NCBI RefSeq assembly: GCF_002095395.1
Contig: NZ_MJEI01000085.1
Span: forward strand, 19,147-83,146
Reading direction: 5' to 3'
DNA: 64,000 nucleotides
Source of the DNA: Williamsia sp. 1135
Lineage (GTDB): Bacteria > Actinomycetota > Actinomycetes > Mycobacteriales > Mycobacteriaceae
Shown: in pieces, positions 34,408 through 43,736 of the stretch
Layout: every line of letters starts with the position of its first letter
How positions within the stretch are numbered: position 1 is the stretch's first letter
Made by a program: the position numbers and the translations under genes
Notes under the pieces: generated by a model
Told to the model about the DNA's origin: nothing
Databases searched by the model: none
What the model saw: only the letters and a program-made list of their open reading frames with translations

Positions 34408-35214
34408 TTAGCGAAGCCAGCTGAGATGGTCCCTCAGGAGCGCGAAGCCGACGAAGGCGACGGTGTCGATGAGGGCATGTCCGATGACCAGCGGCCATAT
34501 CCGATCGGTGCGCTGGAACACCCTGCCGAAGACCAGGCCCATGACGATGTTGCCGAGGGCCGCGCCGAAACCCTGGTACAGGTGGTAGCTGCCGCGCAGC
34601 ACCGCCGAGAACAGCACACTGCGGTTCTCGCTCCACCCGAGCTGCCGGAGCCGGGTGATGAGGTAGGCGACCACCACGAACTCTTCGGCCGCAGAGTTGG
34701 CGATCGCAGAGAACACCAGCATGGGAAGGCGCCAGAACGTCTCGTCGAGGTTCGACGGCAACACCTGGACGTTGAGGTCGAGGGCTCGGGCCACCAGATA
34801 GAGGCCCAGTCCGGGGATGCCGATCAGCGCGGCGAGACCGGCGCCCAGGCCCACGTCGAACTTGGCCCTGAGCTTCGGGAAACCGATGCGAGCCAAAGGA
34901 ACCCCGGCGCGCCAGATCAGGTAGATCCCCAACGCCGCGATGGCGAAGAGTTTCGTGGCAGAGAGCAACTGCCGGAAGAAGTCGATGAGACCCAGGTCGG
35001 ACGAGCTGGAGTTCAGCGCGACGCTGGCGCCGCCGAGACCTTCCGTGGACAGCAGGTCCTCGATGATCGAGAGGAGCGAGGACGCGGCCGAAAGACCGAA
35101 CGTCAGGGTCAGGACGATCGCTATCTCGATACCGATCCCGCGGCGCGCAGTGGGATCGGTGACGACCTCGATCTGCGCCGGACGAGTCGGCGTCAGCCAT
35201 GGGCGCAGGTTCAC
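34408..35214 (-). CDS. CPBP-family intramembrane glutamic endopeptidase
   Basis: This 268-residue membrane protein has about seven helices and the CPBP/Abi motifs: EE in SAAEEFVVVAYLITR, an F/YxxxH-like element (SYHLYQG), and HALIDTV. Catalytic Glu and His lie in the membrane. Related proteins process prenylated peptides or serve in bacteriocin self-immunity, but most actinobacterial members are uncharacterised. Start is GTG 35214. It runs in the same direction as the LCP gene 30 bp downstream, possibly co-transcribed. Confidence 0.82.
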   Translation of the reverse strand: MNLRPWLTPTRPAQIEVVTDPTARRGIGIEIAIVLTLTFGLSAASSLLSIIEDLLSTEGLGGASVALNSSSSDLGLIDFFRQLLSATKLFAIAALGIYLIWRAGVPLARIGFPKLRAKFDVGLGAGLAALIGIPGLGLYLVARALDLNVQVLPSNLDETFWRLPMLVFSAIANSAAEEFVVVAYLITRLRQLGWSENRSVLFSAVLRGSYHLYQGFGAALGNIVMGLVFGRVFQRTDRIWPLVIGHALIDTVAFVGFALLRDHLSWLR

Positions 35215-35250
35215 CCGATTGAGATTACTGACGGAGTATGTGAGGCGTTC

Positions 35251-36015
35251 TCAGCTGTGACCGGGGAGGCTGTTGAGGAATGGGCAGCCGGCCAGCGTGC
35301 GCAGTGCCTTGGACAGCTCCAAGACATCGCCGACCGGGCGCGGGAATGGCAGCCGCACGTCGGAGTCGCTCTCCGGACCTTCGATCCGGAACCGGATACC
35401 GAAGCGATCGATGCCCAGCGGCCGCACCCGGCCGTCGCGGAGTTCGGTGGGGAGGCGGTTGCTGAGTGCGGTGACCAGGTCGGCGTGATCGGAATCCATG
35501 TGTGCGACCCAGTCGGCCTCGAACTCCCAGAAGGGGTCGGGCACGGCCTGCGCGAGTTCATCCGAGCTGACCGAGGCTGCGCCGCCGCTGTTCGCGAGGA
35601 CCGCCGATGTCAGGCCCAGTCTGAGCAGTGAGTAGCCGTGGCCGATGTCGAGCAGGCCGGGACAGGGATGGTCTGTGGCGATCTCGCAGGCGAGGTCGCG
35701 CTCGAGGTCCGACGGGACCGAGTGCAGGGTGCCGTTGAGCCAGATGAGGGAGCGGACCTGCTCTCGCAGGTCGATGGGAGCCACGTCGGTGACCTCTACC
35801 ATCGCGGGCAACCCGTTCGATCCGGCCTGCCACGCCAGTGCACTGGCCGCGCTGTCGGTGGGTACGAGAACAAACGCCTGCGAGTCATACAGATGCACCA
35901 TCGTCACCGGTGAGGGTTCGCTGCCTTCGATGGCGAGCATCGCATCGGTCACCCGCATGCAGGCGGTACGAACCGACTCGGCGTCGGACGGTCGATCGAT
36001 CGCGGTTTTCTGCAT
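35251..36015 (-). CDS. DUF2470 heme-iron utilization-like protein (Rv3839-like)
   Basis: This 254-residue protein has a flavin-reductase-like split-barrel N-terminal part and a C-terminal DUF2470 domain (WVAHMDSDHADLVTAL region, about 165-245). That combination is seen in HugZ-like heme oxygenases and related proteins. Rv3839, in the same place in M. tuberculosis, is known as an IdeR-controlled gene. A strong IdeR box lies 32-50 bases upstream here. ATG 36015 is chosen over a longer frame because the longer one would run through that operator. A role in iron acquisition or heme handling is probable. Confidence 0.8.
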   Translation of the reverse strand: MQKTAIDRPSDAESVRTACMRVTDAMLAIEGSEPSPVTMVHLYDSQAFVLVPTDSAASALAWQAGSNGLPAMVEVTDVAPIDLREQVRSLIWLNGTLHSVPSDLERDLACEIATDHPCPGLLDIGHGYSLLRLGLTSAVLANSGGAASVSSDELAQAVPDPFWEFEADWVAHMDSDHADLVTALSNRLPTELRDGRVRPLGIDRFGIRFRIEGPESDSDVRLPFPRPVGDVLELSKALRTLAGCPFLNSLPGHS

Positions 36016-36046
36016 CTCGGTCCTCGCGGGGTGTTGGTGAGCCGGT

Positions 36047-36065
36047 GTAGGTAACCCTAACCTAA
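36047..36065 (-). promoter_or_regulatory. IdeR iron box upstream of the DUF2470 gene
   Basis: On the minus strand it starts TTAGGTTAGG and matches 16 of 19 positions of the IdeR consensus. It is the best iron box in the window. It lies between the divergent DUF2470 gene (starts 36015) and pheA (starts 36125). Repression by iron-loaded IdeR is expected for the DUF2470 gene and possibly affects pheA. Confidence 0.75.
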
Positions 36066-36124
36066 ACCCGCTGGCGGTGAGTTGGCAACCCTCGAAGCGA
36101 CTCTGATCTCTGCCGTAATCTCGG

Positions 36125-37045
36125 ATGGTGCCTGCCATCGCCTACTTCGGACCATCCGGGACGTTCACCGAGATGGCGCTCGACCAGTTGCTCGCGCAGA
36201 ACGCATGGCTCACCGACCAGGGCCCCGCCGAGCGGATCAGCGCCAGCAGTCCCGCCGGAACCGTGACCCTTGTCCGCGAGGGGCGCGCCGATTACGGCTG
36301 CGTACCGATAGAAAGCTCCATCGAAGGGTCGGTATCTGCGACGCTGGACGCCTTGATCAAGGGGTCGCGAGTACAGATCTTCGCCGAGACCGTGCTGGAC
36401 ATCGCGTTCACGCTCGCCGCTCGCGAACACCTCGACGCGGCGGACATCCGGACCATCGCGGCGTATCCGGTGGCGTCGGCGCAGGTCCGTGAGACGCTCG
36501 AACAACGCTTTCCGGCCGCGCAGGTGGTCACCAGCGCCTCCAATGCCGCGGCCGCCCAGGATGTCGCGGCCGGCCGGGCCGACGCTGCCCTGACCACGGC
36601 GCTGGCGGCTCGTTTGAACCAATTGCTGGAGCTGGCAACAGGACTCGCCGATTCACCCGACGCCAACACCCGCTTCGTGCTCGTCGGCAGACCGGGACCG
36701 GTGCCACCTCGCACGGGTCAGGACCGCACGTCGGTCACGCTCGACCTCCCGAACGTCCCAGGGTCGTTGATGTCTGCGATGTACGAATTCGCCTCGCGCA
36801 ACATCGATCTGACGAGAATCGAATCCCGGCCCCGACGTACCGGCGGATTCTTCTTCAACCTCGACGTCGTCGGGCACCTGGACGATCCGCCCATCGCGGA
36901 GGCGCTCGGCGCGCTGCATCGCCGCGCCACCGCGATGCATTTCCTGGGGTCATGGCCGTCGGCCCGATCGAACGGGACCCCGCCGCCCCGCCACGACGAA
37001 TCCGACAGATGGCTCGAATCGATTCGGCTGGGGAAGGACCGATGA
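36125..37045 (+). CDS. pheA: Prephenate dehydratase
   Basis: This 306-residue enzyme has a periplasmic-binding-like catalytic domain (1-185) with the TRF motif (NTRFVLVG) and an ACT regulatory domain (about 195-275) with ESRP, which binds phenylalanine. It converts prephenate to phenylpyruvate in phenylalanine biosynthesis and is a monofunctional enzyme. ATG 36125 fits the family start VPAIAYFGPSGTF. Its stop overlaps the next start (ATGA), coupling it to the phosphatase gene, as in M. tuberculosis. Confidence 0.94.
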   Translation: MVPAIAYFGPSGTFTEMALDQLLAQNAWLTDQGPAERISASSPAGTVTLVREGRADYGCVPIESSIEGSVSATLDALIKGSRVQIFAETVLDIAFTLAAREHLDAADIRTIAAYPVASAQVRETLEQRFPAAQVVTSASNAAAAQDVAAGRADAALTTALAARLNQLLELATGLADSPDANTRFVLVGRPGPVPPRTGQDRTSVTLDLPNVPGSLMSAMYEFASRNIDLTRIESRPRRTGGFFFNLDVVGHLDDPPIAEALGALHRRATAMHFLGSWPSARSNGTPPPRHDESDRWLESIRLGKDR

Positions 37046-37704
37046 GCACGCTGCACCTGGTCCGACATGGTGAGACCACGTCGAATGTGTTGCAACGTCT
37101 GGACACGGCGTTACCGGGGGCCGGACTCACCGACTTCGGGGCCCGCCAGGCTGCCCGCTACGCACTCGAGCGTCCCGACGCCGGGACGCCGATCCTGATC
37201 TCGTCGGCAGCCCGGCGCGCCCAGCAGACCGCCGAATTGATCGGATCGGTGTGGGGCGTCCCGAACGAAGTCCGCGACGGACTGTTCGAGGTGCAGGTGG
37301 GCGACCTGGAGGACCAGACCTCCGAGGATGCGCACAAGGTGTTCGGGGCCACGGTCCGCAGCTGGTTCTCCGGCGACACCGCGGTGCGGATCCCGGGTGG
37401 CGAGTCGCTCGACGACGTCTACGCCCGCTATCTGCCGGTGATCGATGCGATCGCGGAGGAGTATTTGTCCGGGCCGAACGCCCGCGAGGTGCACCTGGTG
37501 AGCCATGGCGCCGCGATCAGGCTCGTCGCTGCGCATCTGGTCGGCATGCCTGCCGAGTTCGCGCTGGCACATCACCTGAAGAACACTGGTTCCATCGAGC
37601 TCACCCGCACGCCGGACGGGTGGACCTGCGAGCGCTGGGGCCAGGAACTGCCCCCGTTCCACACCGACGACGAGCCCGAGTTGGCCCGCGACCCGATGGG
37701 TTAG
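37042..37704 (+). CDS. Histidine phosphatase family protein (gpm2-like)
   Basis: This 220-residue protein has the RHG catalytic motif (LVRHGETTSN) with the phospho-accepting histidine at residue 8, a second arginine in SSAARRAQQTAE, and a late histidine in LVSHGAAIRL. Acid phosphatase activity on small phosphate esters is more likely than phosphoglycerate mutase activity; the M. tuberculosis gpm2 name is historical. It overlaps pheA by four bases and is in the same operon. Confidence 0.87.
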   Translation: MSTLHLVRHGETTSNVLQRLDTALPGAGLTDFGARQAARYALERPDAGTPILISSAARRAQQTAELIGSVWGVPNEVRDGLFEVQVGDLEDQTSEDAHKVFGATVRSWFSGDTAVRIPGGESLDDVYARYLPVIDAIAEEYLSGPNAREVHLVSHGAAIRLVAAHLVGMPAEFALAHHLKNTGSIELTRTPDGWTCERWGQELPPFHTDDEPELARDPMG

Positions 37705-37717
37705 CGGGTCGGGCCGG

Positions 37718-38068
37718 TCAGCCCCAGCCGTTGGCGTGGAGCCAGTCGTCGGAGATGCCGAAGTGGTGCGCTATCTCGTGCACCACGGTGATCGCCACCT
37801 CTGAGACCACCTGCTCGTCGTCATCGCACATGTCGAGAATCGGTTCGCGATAGATCGTGATGGTGTCGGGCAACGTGCCGCCGTAGTGGCTGTCGCGTTC
37901 GGTGAGAGCAATGCCGAAGTAGAGCCCGAGCAGATCGGGCTCTTCCTCGTTGTGCGGTTCCACCAGGATCACGACGTTGTTCATCGCCGCGGCGAGTTCT
38001 TCGGGGATGGTGTCGAGCGCGTCGGAGACCAGCTCGTCGAACGCTTTGTCCGACATGACAACCGGCAT
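37718..38068 (-). CDS. Zincin-like metallopeptidase family protein (Rv3836-like)
   Basis: This 116-residue protein has the zinc motif HEIAHHFGISDDWL (HExxH with a downstream Asp/His). It is typical of the short Zincin_1 (PF06262, DUF1025) family. The start at 38068 has GGAGG seven bases upstream, three bases after the stop of the preceding gene, so it is coupled to the septum-formation gene. Substrate unknown. Confidence 0.85.
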   Translation of the reverse strand: MPVVMSDKAFDELVSDALDTIPEELAAAMNNVVILVEPHNEEEPDLLGLYFGIALTERDSHYGGTLPDTITIYREPILDMCDDDEQVVSEVAITVVHEIAHHFGISDDWLHANGWG

Positions 38069-38071
38069 CGA

Positions 38072-39175
38072 TCAGCCTCCGCCGCCACCGGCGGGTGCCG
38101 GCGTCTCGAGAGGGTTGGCCTCGACACCGGGGGGCAGCGGAACCGGGGTGGGATTGAGTCGGCCCGGTGGCTCGGCCGGTGGTGGGATGGGCACCGCTCC
38201 GTTGATCAGCAGGTTGCCCTTCGCATCTCCGACGAGCGTCGCGAATCCGCCCTGATCGGGTAGGCCGATGTAGCACACGACTTTTCGGCTACCGGCCAGC
38301 CAACTGGTCTCGGTCAGGGTGGACCACTGCAGGTTGAGCGTCGTCTGGTCGAGTTTGTCGTTGCCGCCGAGGTACTGATCGGTGACACCGGGGCAGGTCG
38401 ACTGCAGGTAGGTGTTCTGCTCGTCTACGTTCGGCCAGGGTGAACCGGCAGGCCCGTATTTAAGGCCGAGGTCGATCACCGCGGTCACCTGGAACGAATG
38501 GGGTTCGGAGCAATCGACGGGATCGGTCGGCTTGCGGGTCTCCATATCGATCCCGATACAGGTCCCCGACGGCCACTGCTGGGACTGATCCTGATCGCGG
38601 ACGTGACCGAGGAACGGCTTCAGCGTGCCGGTGGTACCGGACAGCTGCAAACCGCATCGCAGGGTGCGTTCGCCCTCCGCCCATTGTTCGGCGGACGGGT
38701 ACATCAACCCGATCGAGAACCGCCCCGCCGGGTCGAGCTTGCCGCCGAGGTAGGTGTTGACCACCACTGGGCAGTGTTCGTCACGGATGATGGTGAACTG
38801 CTCCGGGCCCGGCCACGGGGCGTCCTCGCCGAACTGGATCCCCGGGTAAGCCGCGGTGTCGACGGCGCCCGCGACCTCGAACATGTGCTCCTGGGTGCAA
38901 TCGACCAGCGACTGACTTGTCGGGAGTTCTTCGGGCCAGGTCAGGCAGTCGCCTGCTGCGGATTCGGTGAAAGGCGTGGACTTCGTCGACGCCTTGGCGT
39001 CGCCGATCTCGTCGCCCTTGACCGTGCCGGCGTCGTTGAATCCACCGATCAGTGCGACCACTCCGGCGCAGATCACCGCGCCTACCAGCACCGCAGCGAG
39101 CAGCACGCGCACCGGATGCCGTGCTGCCGCCAGGGCCAGGCGTTCTCGCTGTCCTCCACTGTCAATCATCGGCAT
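38072..39175 (-). CDS. Septum-formation family membrane protein (Rv3835-like)
   Basis: This 367-residue protein has a short cytosolic N-terminus, one transmembrane helix (about 23-45) and an extracytoplasmic part. That part contains two related cysteine-containing repeats (SAAGDCLTW...CTQEH and SGTCIGID...CSEPH), the pattern of the Septum_form family. A Pro/Gly-rich tail follows. M. tuberculosis Rv3835 has the same layout and gene order. It probably acts at the cell envelope, but the molecular role is not established. The start could be 39175 or the ATG two codons on (39169). Confidence 0.82.
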   Translation of the reverse strand: MPMIDSGGQRERLALAAARHPVRVLLAAVLVGAVICAGVVALIGGFNDAGTVKGDEIGDAKASTKSTPFTESAAGDCLTWPEELPTSQSLVDCTQEHMFEVAGAVDTAAYPGIQFGEDAPWPGPEQFTIIRDEHCPVVVNTYLGGKLDPAGRFSIGLMYPSAEQWAEGERTLRCGLQLSGTTGTLKPFLGHVRDQDQSQQWPSGTCIGIDMETRKPTDPVDCSEPHSFQVTAVIDLGLKYGPAGSPWPNVDEQNTYLQSTCPGVTDQYLGGNDKLDQTTLNLQWSTLTETSWLAGSRKVVCYIGLPDQGGFATLVGDAKGNLLINGAVPIPPPAEPPGRLNPTPVPLPPGVEANPLETPAPAGGGGG

Positions 39176-39278
39176 CCATAATGCCCTGGTGGCGCTCCCC
39201 GGCGGCGGAATGGGCCCTAGTTGTTGCGAGACGGCAGGTTGTTGACGTCCGGCCTACACGGTCGCCCAAAGATCATCC

Positions 39279-39737
39279 CTACTCGTTGTCACGTATGACT
39301 TCGGTTGAGTCGACGTCGACCGCGTGACCGTGAGCGTCGGTCGGGCGCAGTCGGCCTAATCGGTTGCCGCTCTCGTCCACGAGAGCGGAGTGCGCTTCAT
39401 CGTCGGCGAACGCGTGTCGCTCGCCCCACTGACGCATTGCCACGATGACCGTGAAGAGGTCGCGGCCCGCATCAGTGAGGACGTAGACCTGGCGGCGTCC
39501 GGAGATCGCCGTCTCTCGCTCGAGGATGCCGTGATCGATGAGGCGGCGAAGCCGGTCGGTGAGAATGTTGCGCGCGACCCCGGTGCGTTGCTGGAAATCG
39601 GTGAACGACCGCACGTTGTCCATCGCGTCGCGAATGATCAGCAGGCTCCACCGGTCTCCGACGAGGTCGAGCGTCCGCGCGACTGGGCACGTGGGGTCGG
39701 TCCAGGTCACGTCGTCACCGTTTACCACTTGGTTCAT
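39279..39737 (-). CDS. HxlR-family transcriptional regulator
   Basis: This 152-residue winged-helix protein has the HxlR hallmark CPVARTLDLVGDRWSLLIIRD, whose single cysteine often senses oxidants or electrophiles. NILTDRLRRLIDHGILER forms the recognition region. ATG 39737 has GGGAGG four bases upstream. It is divergent from the MFS transporter gene. The 25-bp palindrome between them is the obvious operator for both. Confidence 0.87.
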   Translation of the reverse strand: MNQVVNGDDVTWTDPTCPVARTLDLVGDRWSLLIIRDAMDNVRSFTDFQQRTGVARNILTDRLRRLIDHGILERETAISGRRQVYVLTDAGRDLFTVIVAMRQWGERHAFADDEAHSALVDESGNRLGRLRPTDAHGHAVDVDSTEVIRDNE

Positions 39738-39783
39738 CACGCCTCCCGATGGGTTGCAGATCGAAACCATTTTGCCATACTGA

Positions 39784-39808
39784 AATCAGTTGCAAATTGC
39801 TACTGATT
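39784..39808. promoter_or_regulatory. 25-bp palindromic operator between HxlR regulator and MFS gene
   Basis: The arms AATCAGT and ACTGATT, with inner arms GCA and TGC, form one almost perfect palindrome centred on 39796. It ends 10 bases before the MFS start codon and overlaps its 5' leader, ideal for repression. Confidence 0.72.
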
Positions 39809-39817
39809 GGAGATGGT

Positions 39818-41038
39818 GTGAAACTCACGCATGGCCTGAGGCTGCTACTCGCGATGGTCTGCTCGGTCGCTGTCGCGACGATCTACGTTGCCCAGCCAGT
39901 GCTCGCGCAGATCGGGCAAGACCTAGGAGTGCCCGAGTCCGACCTGGGATGGATCGTGGCAACTGGACAGATCGGCTATCTGGCCGGGTTGGCTGTCCTC
40001 GTTCCCCTGGGGGACATGCTGGACCGGCGCAAGCTCATTGCGGGCCAACTCATTCTCGCCGCAATCGGCATGCTGGTGGCCGCAGTCTCTCCAGCCTTGT
40101 GGCTGTTGCTCATCGGTCTCGCCGCGACGGGGCTGTTCGCTGTCATCGTGCAAACCACCGTCGCATTCGCTGCTGATCTGTCGACGCCGGCGGAGCGTGG
40201 TCGCACGCTCGGAATCGTCACCTCCGGGGTCATCATCGGAATTCTCGGGGCCCGAGTCCTGGCCGGGGTTCTCGCCGACCTGTGGGGGTGGCGAAGCATC
40301 TACATCACGCTCATGCTGCTTCTTGTCGTGCTCTCGATCGCGGTACTGAAGCAGCTGCCGGCAGACCACCGGTCGAATCGCAGGACCTACGGAGACGTGC
40401 TGACCTCATTCGGGCACCTCTTTCGCGAGCCGCTGTTCATCTCGCGCGGGATGATCGCGTTCTTCCTCTTCGCTTCCTTCGGCACGCTCTGGAGCGCACT
40501 CGCGCTACCACTGGCTGCCGAACCGTGGCAATTGAGCACGGCGCAGATCGGCTTGTTCGGAATCGCCGGGCTCGCTGGTGCTCTGGGGGCTGCGCGGGCA
40601 GGCCGATGGGCCGACACCGGCCGAGCCAACTCCGTGACCGGTGCTGCGCTGGCACTGCTGACCCTGTCCTGGATCGCATCCGGGCAGGCCACCTGGTCGC
40701 TCTGGCTGGTCGTGGTCGGTGTCATCGTCCTGGACTTCGCGGTCCAGGCCGTGCACGTCAGCAACCAGTCCCTTCTCACCGCCGCCTACTCGGAACAGAC
40801 CAGCAGCACGATCGGCGGCTACATGATCTTCTACTCGCTGGGCTCCGCCCTCGGCGCGACCGCCACCACCACGATCTACTCCACGTCAGGGTGGACAGGA
40901 TGTGCCGTTCTCGGCGCAAGCTTCGCCCTCTGCGGACTACTCACCTGGGTGCTCGGCCGGCGCACGGTCACGAAAACGCGATACGACGCCGCCGGCCACG
41001 GATCAGGTCATGCGGGCGCGACATCGAAGGCAGGCTGA
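39818..41038 (+). CDS. MFS transporter
   Basis: This 406-residue protein has about 12 helices and the MFS loop motif GDMLDRRKLI between helices 2 and 3. It resembles the small-molecule/drug efflux subgroup (YfcJ/AraJ-like). The GTG at 39818 has GGAG five bases upstream; longer readings would run through the operator. It is probably repressed by the adjacent HxlR regulator and induced by its own substrate. The substrate cannot be read from sequence. Confidence 0.86.
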   Translation: MKLTHGLRLLLAMVCSVAVATIYVAQPVLAQIGQDLGVPESDLGWIVATGQIGYLAGLAVLVPLGDMLDRRKLIAGQLILAAIGMLVAAVSPALWLLLIGLAATGLFAVIVQTTVAFAADLSTPAERGRTLGIVTSGVIIGILGARVLAGVLADLWGWRSIYITLMLLLVVLSIAVLKQLPADHRSNRRTYGDVLTSFGHLFREPLFISRGMIAFFLFASFGTLWSALALPLAAEPWQLSTAQIGLFGIAGLAGALGAARAGRWADTGRANSVTGAALALLTLSWIASGQATWSLWLVVVGVIVLDFAVQAVHVSNQSLLTAAYSEQTSSTIGGYMIFYSLGSALGATATTTIYSTSGWTGCAVLGASFALCGLLTWVLGRRTVTKTRYDAAGHGSGHAGATSKAG

Positions 41039-41109
41039 GGATGGTCCATCCGAATGCGCCGCGGTCGTACACCTAGTGTCGGTCGGCGCTCGGCATTATC
41101 GTCTGACGC

Positions 41110-41526
41110 ATGGCAATCGACGGCACAGGCGAGGTACCGGCAAACGGGTCCCCCAGCGAGGACGTGGCAGAACTCGCGGGCCGGATGTTCGAGATGGCCC
41201 GTGCGGGGGACGCGGCGCTCATCGACTACGTGAAGGCCGGAGTACCGGTGAACCTGACCAACCAGGCGGGCGACACCATCTTGATGCTCTCGGCCTACCA
41301 CGGTCACGCGCAGGTGGTGTCGGGGCTGATCGAGCTCGGCGCGGACGTCAACCGGCCCAACGACAAAGAACAGACCCCACTCGCCGGCGCGGTGTTCAAG
41401 TCGCACGACGAGGTGGTGGCAGCGCTTGTCGCGGGGGGTGCGGATCCCGACGCCGGTCACCCGACGGCGCGCGATGCGGCGTCCATGTTCGGGCGCGAGG
41501 ACTACCTGGGTTTGCTCGACAAGTAG
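41110..41526 (+). CDS. Ankyrin-repeat protein
   Basis: This 138-residue protein is made of three ankyrin repeats (about 35-130: [21 protein letters not shown], then [21 protein letters not shown]). It has no other domain and presumably binds a protein partner. TATCGT lies seven bases before ATG 41110, indicating a leaderless transcript. serS follows 10 bp later and may be co-transcribed. Confidence 0.88.
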   Translation: MAIDGTGEVPANGSPSEDVAELAGRMFEMARAGDAALIDYVKAGVPVNLTNQAGDTILMLSAYHGHAQVVSGLIELGADVNRPNDKEQTPLAGAVFKSHDEVVAALVAGGADPDAGHPTARDAASMFGREDYLGLLDK

Positions 41527-41536
41527 GGTTTCTTCC

Positions 41537-42793
41537 GTGATCGACCTGAAGATTTTGCGTGATAACCCTGATCTGGTCCGCGCGTCTCAGCGGACCCGCG
41601 GCGAGGACCCCGCGTTGGTGGATGTGCTGCTCGAAGCAGACACCGCTCGGCGTGCCGCGATCGTGGAGGCCGATCAGCTGAGGTCGCAGCAGAAGGATCT
41701 CGGCAAGCTGATCGGTAAAGCCCCGGCCGACGAGAAGCAGGCGCTCCTGGCGAAGGGCAAGGAGTTCTCCGAGCAGGTCAAGGCCGCGAACGCACGTGAG
41801 GCGGCTGCCGACGAGCAGATGAACGCCGCGCACCGGGCCATCAACAACATCGTGGCGCCGCAAGCGCCTGCCGGCGGCGAGCAGGACTTCAACCTTCTCG
41901 AGACGATCGGCGAACCGACCGTCATCGAGAATCCGAAGGATCATCTCGAGCTCGGCGAGAGCCTGGGACTGCTCGACATGGAACGCGGCGCCAAGGTTTC
42001 GGGTTCGCGGTTCTACTTCCTCACCGGAGCCGGAGCCATGCTGCAACTCGGGCTCCTTCAGCTCGCTGCACAGAAAGCCACCGCCAACGGATTCACGGTG
42101 ATGATCCCGCCGGTGCTCGTGCGGCGAGAGGTGATGGAGGGCACCGGATTTTTGGGCGCGCATGCGGCAGAGGTCTACCACCTGCCGGACGACGACCTGT
42201 TCCTCGTGGGGACCTCCGAGGTGCCGATGGCCGGCTACCACATGAACGAGATCCTGGACCTGTCCGCGGGCCCCAAGCGCTACGCGGGCTGGTCGAGCTG
42301 CTTCCGTCGAGAAGCGGGTAGCTACGGCAAGGACACCCGGGGGATCATCCGGGTCCACCAGTTCGACAAGGTCGAGGGGTTCATCTACTGCCGCCCGGAA
42401 GACGCCGAGGCGGAACACGACAAACTGCTCGGCTGGCAGAAAGAGATGCTGGCCGCGATCGACGTGCCCTACCGCGTGATCGATGTCGCCGGAGGCGATC
42501 TCGGCTCGTCGGCCGCCCGCAAGTTCGACTGCGAGGCCTGGGTTCCCACCCAGAACACCTACCGGGAGCTGACGTCCACGTCGAACTGCACCACCTACCA
42601 GGCTCGCCGGCTGCAGGTCCGGTACCGAGGTGACAACGGAAAGCCACAGGTTGCGGCGACCCTCAACGGCACGCTGGCCACCACACGGTGGATCGTCGCC
42701 ATCCTGGAGAACCATCAGCAACCCGACGGCAGCGTCCGGGTTCCGGCGGCGTTGGTGCCGTTCGTCGGCACAGATGTTCTGACACCGACATAA
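41537..42793 (+). CDS. serS: Seryl-tRNA synthetase
   Basis: This 418-residue class II synthetase has an N-terminal coiled-coil arm (about 30-105) for the tRNA-Ser long variable arm. Motif 2 is [14 protein letters not shown] and motif 3 lies around NGTLATTRW. The GTG start ([14 protein letters not shown]) is the typical N-terminus. It charges serine, and also selenocysteine tRNA where present. Its length is normal. Confidence 0.96.
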   Translation: MIDLKILRDNPDLVRASQRTRGEDPALVDVLLEADTARRAAIVEADQLRSQQKDLGKLIGKAPADEKQALLAKGKEFSEQVKAANAREAAADEQMNAAHRAINNIVAPQAPAGGEQDFNLLETIGEPTVIENPKDHLELGESLGLLDMERGAKVSGSRFYFLTGAGAMLQLGLLQLAAQKATANGFTVMIPPVLVRREVMEGTGFLGAHAAEVYHLPDDDLFLVGTSEVPMAGYHMNEILDLSAGPKRYAGWSSCFRREAGSYGKDTRGIIRVHQFDKVEGFIYCRPEDAEAEHDKLLGWQKEMLAAIDVPYRVIDVAGGDLGSSAARKFDCEAWVPTQNTYRELTSTSNCTTYQARRLQVRYRGDNGKPQVAATLNGTLATTRWIVAILENHQQPDGSVRVPAALVPFVGTDVLTPT

Positions 42794-42800
42794 TCCCCTC

Positions 42801-43736
42801 ATGATCATCGGTATCCTCGCCGCGCTCTTCGCGTGTGTGGCGTACGGCGTCTCGTCAGTGATGCAGGCCTACGGCGCACGGAAGTCACGGCAGGCCGCGG
42901 CCGACCGGGGGGAGGCCGGTTTCGAGACCGAGACCGGCGCGCCGACGATGAAGTCCACGATCGCTGCGGCGCTGACGGCCGCGTTCATCATCGGCACGAT
43001 CCTCGACGTGGTCGGGTTCGCCGGCAGCGCCGTCTCGGCCCGGCTCATCCCGCTCTTCCTGTCCCAGACGATCGTCAGTGCGAACCTCATCATCACCGCG
43101 ATCCTGGGCATTTTCGTCCTGGGCATCAACCTGCACCGCCGCGACTGGGTCGCGATCGCGGTGGTGGTGATCGCCTTGTTCGCGCTGGGGATCTCGGCAG
43201 ATTCAGAAGGCACCGGTCACGACGCCGAATGGTTCCATTGGGCACTGTTGCTGGTCACCCTGGCCCTGCTGGCCCTGTCGGTCGGGCTCATCCAATGGCT
43301 GGGGTCCCGGGCCGCGATCGCGGCCGGTCTGTGCGCAGGCGCCATGTTCGGCGCGGTCGCGATCTCGGTCCGGGTCATGCACGGGATCACCGATTTCGAC
43401 ATCGCCGAGATCCTCGCCGACCCGGCCGCGTACGCGCTCGTCGTGTCGGGGATCGGTGGGTTCTACCTCCATACCGTTGCGCTGCAACTCGGTTCGGTGA
43501 ACGGTGCGACCGCCGCCCTGGTGGTCGGGGAGACGGTGGTGCCGGGTTTGGTGGGTATCATCTGGCTCGGTGACAACGCGTTGCCGGGTCGCACGTGGCT
43601 GGCCGTACTCGGCTTCGTCTTCGCGGTCGCAGGTGCGATCGCGGTGGCGTGGTCCGGCGCGGTCGAGGCCAGCGCGCAGGCAGAAGCCGGCGGTTCCGAC
43701 GGGGCCGCCGCAGGCGGGGAGAAACAGACAGCATGA
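42801..43736 (+). CDS. DMT-like integral membrane protein
   Basis: This 311-residue protein has nine to ten helices arranged as two inverted halves typical of drug/metabolite (DMT, EamA/NIPA-like) transporters. It has a short charged loop after helix 1 and a soluble Ala/Gly-rich C-terminal tail. The start lies eight bases after serS. The stop overlaps the following small gene. Transported substrate unknown; an NIPA-like magnesium role is possible. Confidence 0.72.
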   Translation: MIIGILAALFACVAYGVSSVMQAYGARKSRQAAADRGEAGFETETGAPTMKSTIAAALTAAFIIGTILDVVGFAGSAVSARLIPLFLSQTIVSANLIITAILGIFVLGINLHRRDWVAIAVVVIALFALGISADSEGTGHDAEWFHWALLLVTLALLALSVGLIQWLGSRAAIAAGLCAGAMFGAVAISVRVMHGITDFDIAEILADPAAYALVVSGIGGFYLHTVALQLGSVNGATAALVVGETVVPGLVGIIWLGDNALPGRTWLAVLGFVFAVAGAIAVAWSGAVEASAQAEAGGSDGAAAGGEKQTA

